Below are positions 5,675 through 10,522 of a DNA stretch of 10,841 bases, one piece after another. Each line of letters starts with the position of its first letter. The first letter of the stretch is position 1. This DNA comes from JAQUCI01 sp034932685 (GTDB lineage: Bacteria; Bacillota_I; Bacilli_A; Erysipelotrichales; Erysipelotrichaceae), in assembly GCA_034932685.1 (NCBI GenBank), contig JAYFOM010000030.1, positions 1-10,841 on the forward strand, written 5' to 3'. A model generated the notes under the pieces. The model was given only the letters and a program-made list of their open reading frames with translations, was not told the DNA's origin and did not search any database. The position numbers and the translations under genes are program-made.

Positions 5675-6071
5675 GCTCCTTTAGAATATTGACTAAGTTT
5701 CGATATTGAATAAAGCCGGTTTTCTCAAAAACGATATTACCCTCTTTAATTAGGAAACTATCTGGAGCATCAGTCAATATATCTAGATAATTCTCAGACA
5801 ACAGATCAAAATCTTCTTGATAAAGATCAATCTCAATGACATAAACATCAACTTGATAATTATTGATCAGTTCTGCAAGTCCTAATTTATATTCTGCACA
5901 GATTGGACACGTTGTAAGTGATACAACAAGAAAGAAATCTTCACTATTGTCAAATTTACTAACGATCTCACTTGGAGTGATCGCAATAACATTACCAGTT
6001 GTAGGTGTTTTTTTAGCACATCCTGATAAAGTCAATGTAGTGATCAATAATATTAATAACAGCCTTTTCAT
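5658..6071 (-). CDS. Thioredoxin-like lipoprotein with CPIC motif
   Basis: Residues 1-18 form a lipoprotein signal peptide: MKRLLLILLITTLTLSGC, with a typical lipobox LSGC and the lipidated C18. The mature part has a thioredoxin-like fold: a strand FFLVVSL (46-52), the redox motif TTCPICAEYK (53-62; C55, C58), the YVIEID strand (77-82), and a segment TDAPDSFLI (100-108) whose P103 is placed like the cis-Pro. It should be anchored outside the membrane as a disulfide reductase, oxidase or chaperone; the CPIC pair does not settle the direction. Total 137 residues. Its ATG shares one base with the upstream TAA (TAATG, 6069-6073) and no SD precedes it, so translation depends on re-initiation after the YutG-like gene. 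It overlaps the AAC(3)-like gene downstream. Confidence 0.85.
   Translation of the reverse strand: MKRLLLILLITTLTLSGCAKKTPTTGNVIAITPSEIVSKFDNSEDFFLVVSLTTCPICAEYKLGLAELINNYQVDVYVIEIDLYQEDFDLLSENYLDILTDAPDSFLIKEGNIVFEKTGFIQYRNLVNILKEHGFVK
5666..5682 (-). promoter_or_regulatory. SD and likely alternative TTG start of the AAC(3)-like gene
   Basis: Minus-sense AAAGGAG (5676-5682) is followed after 1 nt by ATG (5672-5674) and after 7 nt by an in-frame TTG (5666-5668). SD spacing of 5-9 nt favours the TTG, which would shorten the protein by two residues. Either start lies inside the end of the upstream gene, so translation is coupled. Confidence 0.55.
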
Positions 6072-6538
6072 TATTTTTTAGTACCATGAGCAATCCGACT
6101 AGCTGCACTTGCCGCAATTGCACCAACAATATCATCCAAAAAAGTATTACATACCCCATCCATCTTAGAATTTAACTGTTTTATGATCAATGGTTTATCC
6201 TTATCGATATAGCCAAAATTAGTTAAAGCGATCGAGCCATATAAATTACAAATTCCATAAGCTAAAACCTCATCAACACCATATAATGAATAATCATTAG
6301 CTAAGATTTCATAAAGGGTTTCGTCTTTAATTTCTTTTCTCTCGGTTGCCATATCAAGATATATCCCAGTTAAAATCGCATGTTGCACTTCGCGCTTGCG
6401 AATTACATTCTCAACAGCTTCTTTCATATCTGCCAATGATGACTGGTCATACCCCTTTTGTAGATACGCCACACAAGCAACGATATCATCAATACTAACT
6501 CCTCTTTGTTGTATTAGTGCTACACATTTATCAAACAT
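6071..6538 (-). CDS. YutG/PgpA-family phosphatase-like protein
   Basis: The 155-residue protein matches the Bacillota YutG branch of the phosphatidylglycerophosphatase A (PF04608) family: KREVQHAILTGIYLDM (48-63), LYGVDEVLAYGICNLYGSIALTNFGYIDKDKP (85-115) and FLDDIVGAIAASAASR (133-148). GVDE (87-90), the D-K-P element (112-115) and the LDD pair (135-136) correspond to the acidic motif positions of PgpA. E. coli PgpA is a membrane protein that dephosphorylates phosphatidylglycerophosphate; this short branch is less hydrophobic and its activity is not established. It has a strong SD (AAAGGAGAG, about 6544-6552), 15 nt downstream of the kinase gene, and is translationally joined to the lipoprotein gene through TAATG. 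Confidence 0.85.
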   Translation of the reverse strand: MFDKCVALIQQRGVSIDDIVACVAYLQKGYDQSSLADMKEAVENVIRKREVQHAILTGIYLDMATERKEIKDETLYEILANDYSLYGVDEVLAYGICNLYGSIALTNFGYIDKDKPLIIKQLNSKMDGVCNTFLDDIVGAIAASAASRIAHGTKK

Positions 6539-6553
6539 AGTTCTCTCCTTTTA

Positions 6554-7489
6554 TTATAATTCTTCAAAATAAATAGTACTTTCATTAATACTATTTATAA
6601 ATGATATTTGATCTAGTTTATCATTAACCGTCTGCGAACTAATTAGCGTTAGCTCTGCTAATGCCATTGCGCTTATTAGTTTAGCTTTAAGATCATGTTT
6701 TTTTAGATAACCATCAATGTAGCCAGCCACAAAACTATCGCCAGCGCCTGTCGCATTAATAGTACTTACTTTTTTAGAGTGGGCCCAAAGATACTGTTTA
6801 CCATCACTTGCTAAAACCCCATCTACACCAAGGGTGATGACTATTTCTTTAACACCATGACTTAAGAAATACTCTAACACCATATACGCTGAATTAGCAT
6901 CTGTGATCTTGATTCCAGAAAGACTCTCAGCTTCATAGCGATTGGGTTTGAGCATATAAATGTGCTTTAGTTCATCTCTAAGTTTCTCAGCTTTAACCAT
7001 CGAAATCGGATCAACAAAAACCGGAGCTCCAAGTTTAGTCAACACGAAATTAATAGTTTCCTTATCAAGATTGGTATCAAGCACAACAACATCATTAAAC
7101 GCAATCTTATCAATGATCTCTTTTAGGTAACTTGTGGTCAAAGCCTTCAATATTTGCATATCTGCCATACCAACTAGAAGATCATTATGTTCATCAAGCA
7201 GTGCCAAATATGTTGATGATGTGCTTTTACTTGTTGTGAGGCTTAAACTTAGGTCAATATTTAAACTATCACAATGCTCTTTTAACATTTTACCAAAGAT
7301 ATCATCCGCTAATACCGTGATAAGTTTAACTGGATGATCAAGTCTTGTTAGGTTTTCAGCAATATTACGCGCCACACCTCCAAAACAATACTCAATGTTA
7401 CCAATATTGGAATCATGTAAATTAATCTTGTGTTTAGCTTTGCCAAAGATATCAATATTAGCGCCACCAATAATATAAATTTGATCCAT
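6554..7489 (-). CDS. PfkB-family sugar/nucleoside kinase, PsuK-like (pseudouridine kinase)
   Basis: The 311-residue protein has full PfkB architecture: N-terminal YIIGGANIDI (5-14), the substrate lid region HDSNIGNIEYCFGGVARNIAENLTRL (25-50), the KPNRYEAE motif (181-188; N183, E186) for Mg-phosphate, and the signature INATGAGDSFVAGY (244-257) with catalytic base D251. SN.G.I...GGVARNIAENL is typical of pseudouridine kinase (E. coli PsuK/YeiC), which phosphorylates pseudouridine to 5'-phosphate before PsuG splits it. No psuG is in the window, so the substrate could instead be another nucleoside or sugar. SD GAGGAA just upstream supports the ATG. It is the first gene of the operon reaching to 4880, with a TATAAT at 7507-7512 as a probable -10 but no good -35. 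Confidence 0.85.
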   Translation of the reverse strand: MDQIYIIGGANIDIFGKAKHKINLHDSNIGNIEYCFGGVARNIAENLTRLDHPVKLITVLADDIFGKMLKEHCDSLNIDLSLSLTTSKSTSSTYLALLDEHNDLLVGMADMQILKALTTSYLKEIIDKIAFNDVVVLDTNLDKETINFVLTKLGAPVFVDPISMVKAEKLRDELKHIYMLKPNRYEAESLSGIKITDANSAYMVLEYFLSHGVKEIVITLGVDGVLASDGKQYLWAHSKKVSTINATGAGDSFVAGYIDGYLKKHDLKAKLISAMALAELTLISSQTVNDKLDQISFINSINESTIYFEEL

Positions 7490-7506
7490 AAGATTTCCTC
7501 ATTATG

Positions 7507-7512
7507 ATTATA
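7507..7512 (-). promoter_or_regulatory. Probable -10 of the kinase-phosphatase-lipoprotein-AAC(3) operon
   Basis: Minus-strand TATAAT (7507-7512), 17 nt before the kinase ATG, would give a short leader of about 10 nt that includes the SD. The 16-18 nt upstream hexamers do not resemble TTGACA, so the promoter is only partly supported and may need an activator. Confidence 0.4.
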
Positions 7513-7573
7513 CACTATTTATCAATAACGCTCATAGTATCTAATCACCTTGAACGGTTAAATTATGAAAAAC

Positions 7574-7601
7574 TGATGAATATTTCATTAAATATGCATC
7601 A
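7574..7601. repeat. Long imperfect inverted repeat in the divergent 7490-7668 intergenic region
   Basis: TGATG-A-ATATTT (7574-7585), loop CATT (7586-7589), AAATAT-G-CATCA (7590-7601): 11 of 12 arm positions pair. It lies between the divergent kinase and small membrane protein genes, 17 bp upstream of the plus-strand -35. There is no U-run, so it fits a dimeric regulator operator better than a terminator. The rest of this 179-bp stretch holds only the two promoters. Confidence 0.55.
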
Positions 7602-7617
7602 TTAAGCTTACATCAAC

Positions 7618-7646
7618 TTGACTTTATCTAGCTTTAGCATTATTTT
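7618..7646 (+). promoter_or_regulatory. Promoter of the small membrane protein gene
   Basis: TTGACT (7618-7623), 17-nt spacer, TATTTT (7641-7646), then a short leader with SD TTAGGAGG (about 7655-7662) and the ATG at 7669. The -35 and spacing are good; the -10 is moderate. Confidence 0.6.
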
Positions 7647-7668
7647 ATGATTACGTTAGGAGGCTATC

Positions 7669-7899
7669 ATGAACATTAAAAGTCTATTCCCCTATTCGGC
7701 AAAAGTAACAGATATCAGCAACTTGATCATTACGATCGTTGTCTACTTTATTGTGATCGTCGTTTCAAGTGTCTTTTTTGGCATCCTTAATAATATATGG
7801 ATCGTTGGTTGGATATTTAGTTTGATCAACTGGGTCATCCGTGTTTATTGTGGTGCTGGCGCGATCGTTGCCGTTTTAGTATTTCTCAAAGTAATCTAA
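7669..7899 (+). CDS. Small membrane protein with two transmembrane helices, unknown function
   Basis: The 76-residue protein starts MNIKSLFPYSAKVTDISN and then has two hydrophobic stretches: about 18-40 (NLIITIVVYFIVIVVSSVFFG) and about 43-74 (WIVGWIFSLINWVIRVYCGAGAIVAVLVFL), the second possibly containing a break at WVIRVYCG. The single-gene unit has its own promoter, a strong SD and a strong terminator, so it is a real gene. I cannot assign it to a named family with certainty; the LFP.S...D..NL opening and a GI.GWI...W...VY core resemble short conserved hypothetical membrane proteins seen in clostridia-like genomes, but that is an impression, not a search result. No catalytic residues are visible. 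Confidence 0.75.
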   Translation: MNIKSLFPYSAKVTDISNLIITIVVYFIVIVVSSVFFGILNNIWIVGWIFSLINWVIRVYCGAGAIVAVLVFLKVI

Positions 7900-7921
7900 A
7901 AAAACCCGCAAGGGTTTTTTT
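7898..7921. terminator. Bidirectional terminator between small membrane protein and ATPase genes
   Basis: Perfect 10-bp stem: seven A plus CCC (7898-7907), loop GCAA, GGG plus seven T (7912-7921). Symmetric A/T tracts give a U-run on both strands. The TAA stops of both convergent genes (7897-7899, 7920-7922) overlap the ends of the stem. Confidence 0.92.
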
Positions 7922-9752
7922 ATAGTAACAATCTTAGGGCGTTAATGATAGCGATTAAAGTAACACCAACATCCGCAAATATCGCAGCCCACATATTAGT
8001 TAAACCTAAAGCACCTAAAATTAAAATTATCATTTTAACCCCTATTGTCATCAGGATATTTTGATAGACAATTTTTTGGGTGCTTTTAGCTATCGTTCTT
8101 GCTTTTGTAAGCTGCTTGAAGTCATCATGCATTAAAACGATATCAGCTGCCTCAATCGCTGCTTCACTACCGTTAAATCCCATTGCGATGCCAACATCTG
8201 CTAGTGCTAAAGATGGCGCATCATTGATACCATCACCTACAAATACCAGCTTAGAGTTTTTCGGCTTTTGTCTTAGAAGCTTTTCAACTTCATTTACTTT
8301 ATCGCTTGGTAATAGCTCACTAATTACTTGATCTAGCTTTAGTTTCTGCGCTATTGCTTTTGCCTCTATAGCGCGATCACCTGTCAACATGATCATTTCA
8401 TCGATACCCTTTTTCCGTAAGTTAGCTAATACCGGTATCACATCTGTCTTGATTTGATCATTCAAAGTGATCGTTCCAACATATTTATCATCAAGTGCTA
8501 CATACACTGTTTGCATAGCTGCTTCTACATGCGAGATAGGAAAAGAAACTATCTCTTGCATTAATCGTTGATTACCAACTACTACTTTATGATCAGCAAT
8601 CTGAGCGATCACTCCTAATCCAGGAAGCTCTTTGACACTTTTGATCAAACTTTTATCAATCTTTTTATTATAAGCCTGTTTGATAGCCGTCGCAATTGGA
8701 TGCGATAAATGATGCTCAGCGTGTGCTACTAACATTAGTAGCTCTTCACTATCATATGATGTATTAATCTTTTCAACTTCAAACTTACCATCAGTTAAGG
8801 TGCCTGTTTTATCAAAGACAAATATCTTTGCTTGTGCTAATGCTTCAAGATAATTACTACCCTTGATCAAAATACCATTTTTTGAAGCTTTACCAATACC
8901 ACCGAAATAACTTAAAGGTACCGCAATGACCAAAGCACAAGGACAAGAAACAACCAGAAACAATAATGAACGATAAAACCAAGTAGATAGATCAAGTCCC
9001 ATCACAAATGGGATCAAAGTCAATAATACAGCGATCATTACGACAATTGGGGTATAATAACGAGCAAAGCGCGTGATAAATGTTTCTGTTGTCGCTTTTC
9101 TACTTGTAGCGTGTTCAACTAAAGCAAGTATTTTCGTGATCGTTGATTCACTTTCATCCTTAATTACTCGTGCTTTAAGTAAGCCATTGATGTTAATATA
9201 ACCACTTAAAAGCTCATCATTGATAGTAACATCTTTATATACTGCTTCACCGGTTAAAGCAGCGGTATTCACACTTGATGATCCTTCAATGATCACAACG
9301 TCAAGTGGAACTTGCTCACCCGGCTTGATCAAGATAATATCACTTATATTAACTGCGCTTGGTAATACTTGATTAACTTTATCATCTTGTATCAAATTAA
9401 CTTGTTTAGGCTTAAGATCAAGCAAAGCTTTGATAAATTTGCGCGATTTGGCTATAGCTCGACTTTGAAAATACTCACCAATTTGATAAAAGACCATAAC
9501 AGCGATAGCTTCACTATATTCACTAATCATAAAAGCACCAATTGTGGCGATACTCATCAAGAACTTCTCATTGGATACTTGTTTTTCAAGGATACTTCTA
9601 AAAGCTTTTAGCATTACATCATAACCACTAATCAATAATACTACTAAAAAAAGCCAAGCATTAGCTTTGATAGTGATCGCAAAAAGCCAAATGCTAATCG
9701 CTAAAGCAATACGAACCAATTTTTGTTGATTTTTGTCAAGTTTGATATTCAT
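7920..9752 (-). CDS. cadA: Heavy-metal P1B-2-type ATPase (Zn/Cd/Pb efflux), lacking a fused HMA domain
   Basis: The 610-residue pump has all P-type ATPase motifs in order: TGEA in the actuator (167-170), SCPCALV (269-275) in the metal-channel helix, DKTGTLT with phosphorylated D314, SHP (350-352), TGDR (457-460) and GDGINDAP (506-513). K573 and D594 (FADVGVT) in the last helices have the same 21-residue spacing as K693 and D714 of E. coli ZntA, which marks the Zn2+/Cd2+/Pb2+ class rather than copper. It exports metal from the cytosol. The N-terminus begins directly with the first membrane helix; the metal-binding domain normally fused here is encoded as a separate upstream gene. Only one base (c) separates that gene's TAA from this ATG, and no SD is visible, so translation is coupled. 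Regulated by the divergent CadC-like repressor. cadA versus zntA naming is by family only. Confidence 0.95.
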   Translation of the reverse strand: MNIKLDKNQQKLVRIALAISIWLFAITIKANAWLFLVVLLISGYDVMLKAFRSILEKQVSNEKFLMSIATIGAFMISEYSEAIAVMVFYQIGEYFQSRAIAKSRKFIKALLDLKPKQVNLIQDDKVNQVLPSAVNISDIILIKPGEQVPLDVVIIEGSSSVNTAALTGEAVYKDVTINDELLSGYININGLLKARVIKDESESTITKILALVEHATSRKATTETFITRFARYYTPIVVMIAVLLTLIPFVMGLDLSTWFYRSLLFLVVSCPCALVIAVPLSYFGGIGKASKNGILIKGSNYLEALAQAKIFVFDKTGTLTDGKFEVEKINTSYDSEELLMLVAHAEHHLSHPIATAIKQAYNKKIDKSLIKSVKELPGLGVIAQIADHKVVVGNQRLMQEIVSFPISHVEAAMQTVYVALDDKYVGTITLNDQIKTDVIPVLANLRKKGIDEMIMLTGDRAIEAKAIAQKLKLDQVISELLPSDKVNEVEKLLRQKPKNSKLVFVGDGINDAPSLALADVGIAMGFNGSEAAIEAADIVLMHDDFKQLTKARTIAKSTQKIVYQNILMTIGVKMIILILGALGLTNMWAAIFADVGVTLIAIINALRLLL

Positions 9753-9753
9753 G

Positions 9754-9975
9754 TTAACCGACTACTAACTCAACATCTGGTTCAAAACGTTTTACAATTT
9801 TCTTGGCTGCTTTAAAGATATCTTCATGATCATCTTCACTAGCATCAATTTCTATCTTACCAGACAGAAAGTTCACATTAACGTTTTTTACCCCTTTTAT
9901 CTTTATGATGTTTGCTTCGATCTTACTAGCACAAGCGGCGCAATCAAGATCGTTAAGGATATAAGTTTTAACCAT
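9754..9975 (-). CDS. Stand-alone HMA metal-binding domain protein, partner of the P1B ATPase
   Basis: This 73-residue protein is a single HMA (ferredoxin-like) domain. The metal site is DLDCAACASKIE (9-20), with D11, C12 and C15; DCxxC with the preceding Asp is typical of Zn/Cd/Pb ZntA and CadA domains, unlike the MxCxxC of copper carriers. GVKNVNVNFLSGKIEID (28-44) matches the following strands. It could act as a metallochaperone or regulator that docks on the neighbouring ATPase, replacing the fused domain. SD AGAGGT sits shortly before the ATG. It is the first gene of the two-gene operon under the consensus promoter 10017-10046. Confidence 0.93.
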   Translation of the reverse strand: MVKTYILNDLDCAACASKIEANIIKIKGVKNVNVNFLSGKIEIDASEDDHEDIFKAAKKIVKRFEPDVELVVG

Positions 9976-9992
9976 ATTCTACCTCTTTTCAG

Positions 9993-10008
9993 TTGAATAG
10001 TCATTCAA
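9993..10008. promoter_or_regulatory. CadC/ArsR operator O1
   Basis: TTGAATAGTCATTCAA: a TTGAAT / ATTCAA palindrome, extended to 8-bp arms AGTTGAAT / ATTCAACT (9991-10010). TGAAT-N4-ATTCA-like palindromes are usual targets of SmtB/CadC/CzrA-type ArsR proteins. It lies just downstream of the leftward -10, around the start point of the HMA-ATPase transcript. Confidence 0.65.
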
Positions 10009-10016
10009 CTATAACT

Positions 10017-10046
10017 ATTATAGTTGAGTGAGTATTCAATTGTCAA
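10017..10046 (-). promoter_or_regulatory. Consensus promoter of the HMA-ATPase operon
   Basis: Minus-strand TTGACA (10041-10046), 18-nt spacer, TATAAT (10017-10022), both perfect hexamers. O2 fills the spacer and O1 covers the start region. A perfect 10-bp inverted repeat, TCAACTATAA (10005-10014) / TTATAGTTGA (10018-10027), also spans the -10. Confidence 0.82.
10024..10039. promoter_or_regulatory. CadC/ArsR operator O2
   Basis: TTGAGTGAGTATTCAA: same outer half-sites and spacing as O1, 31 bp away (about three helical turns, same DNA face). It occupies the spacer between the leftward -35 and -10, the classic position for steric repression. Confidence 0.65.
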
Positions 10047-10078
10047 CGATAAATGATTATATTTGATGCTAATATGAT
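10040..10078 (+). promoter_or_regulatory. Candidate promoter region of the ArsR gene
   Basis: Plus-strand TTGTCA (10040-10045) overlaps the divergent -35. A -10 could be TTTGAT (10062-10067, 16-nt spacer); TATGAT (10073-10078) is a better hexamer but lacks a good -35. If the first is right, O2 sits immediately upstream of the -35, so repression of this side may be weaker. Confidence 0.4.
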
Positions 10079-10097
10079 AAAATAAAGTCAAGATATA

Positions 10098-10114
10098 AGG
10101 AGGTACTCCTCTTG
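10098..10114 (+). promoter_or_regulatory. ArsR gene SD inside a small hairpin, with TTG start
   Basis: SD AAGGAGGT (10097-10104), 7-nt spacing, TTG start (10112-10114). AGGAG (10098-10102), loop GTA, CTCCT (10106-10110) is a perfect 5-bp palindrome, so the mRNA can fold its own SD shut directly before a weak start codon. This would keep repressor synthesis low. Confidence 0.6.
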
Positions 10115-10483
10115 ACTAAAATAACTCATGCTTATGATTGTGAAGTGATTCATGCTGATATAGTTAATACCGTAATGTTAAAAATGGAAAAAACTGAAGA
10201 TCTAAGCACTTTAAGTGATTTCTTTAAGATCTTAGGCGATAAAACACGTATTAGTATTATCTGTGCCCTTGATAAACATGAAATGTGCGTATGTGATCTA
10301 GGAATTCTATTAAATATGAGTAAATCAGCTATCTCTCACCAATTAAGGATCTTAAGACAAGCAAACATTGTTAAAAACCGCCGTGAAGGCAAGGTAGTAT
10401 TTTATCGCTTAGCTGATGATCATGTTTCTTATTTATTTGAAAGCGGCTTAGAACACATAAAAGAAAACAACTCAGAAGTCTGA
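10112..10483 (+). CDS. cadC: CadC-like ArsR/SmtB-family metal-sensing repressor
   Basis: The 123-residue winged-helix protein matches CadC closely: FKILGDKTRISIICAL (38-53), HEMCVCDLGILLNMSKSAISHQLRILRQANIV (56-87) and GKVVFYRL (93-100). The alpha3N metal site is retained: C59 and C61 in CVC, with C10 (YDCEV) as an N-terminal ligand; only one N-terminal Cys is seen where S. aureus CadC has two, and H6 or H14 may substitute. The alpha5 site is also intact: D102-x-H104 and H115-xx-E118, the spacing of CadC D101, H103, H114 and E117. It should repress the divergent HMA-ATPase genes until Cd/Pb/Zn binds. The start is TTG, chosen from the SD at 10097-10104; there is no better start upstream. It ends with TGA inside a hairpin. 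Confidence 0.92.
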   Translation: MTKITHAYDCEVIHADIVNTVMLKMEKTEDLSTLSDFFKILGDKTRISIICALDKHEMCVCDLGILLNMSKSAISHQLRILRQANIVKNRREGKVVFYRLADDHVSYLFESGLEHIKENNSEV

Positions 10484-10488
10484 GTTGT
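10467..10488 (+). terminator. First hairpin after the ArsR gene, containing the stop codon
   Basis: Perfect 10-bp stem ACAACTCAGA (10467-10476) / TCTGAGTTGT (10479-10488) with a tight loop. It lacks a T-run, so it is not a classic terminator alone; it lies 1 nt before the second hairpin and may protect the 3' end. The TGA stop (10481-10483) is inside it. Confidence 0.5.
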
Positions 10489-10489
10489 C

Positions 10490-10522
10490 AGACTGTTGAC
10501 AAAATAAGTTAACAGTCTTTTT
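10490..10522 (+). terminator. Intrinsic terminator of the ArsR gene
   Basis: Stem AGACTGTTGAC (10490-10500) / GTTAACAGTCT (10508-10518), 11 bp with one G-U, loop AAAATAA, then TTTTTATT. Strong plus-strand terminator. It may also lie at or near the left end of the following insertion sequence. Confidence 0.85.

Noticed and set aside
7134..9611. Short plus-strand ORFs inside the kinase and ATPase genes (7134-7337, 8080-8331, 9369-9611)
   Set aside because: They lie antisense to well-supported genes, have no SD or recognisable domain, and low-complexity composition.
9750..9757. HMA domain and ATPase as one gene broken by a frameshift
   Set aside because: Both parts are complete at the junction, with a tidy TAA-c-ATG and no leftover linker; fission is the simpler reading, though a sequencing error is not fully excluded.
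9976..10111. Small RNA or leader peptide in the divergent intergenic region
   Set aside because: The palindromes are better explained as repressor operators; no ORF with SD is present.
10467..10518. attC-like or toxin-antitoxin RNA site formed by the tandem hairpins
   Set aside because: The second hairpin is a normal terminator with T-run and the first is a short stem over the stop codon; nothing else supports a recombination or RNA gene.
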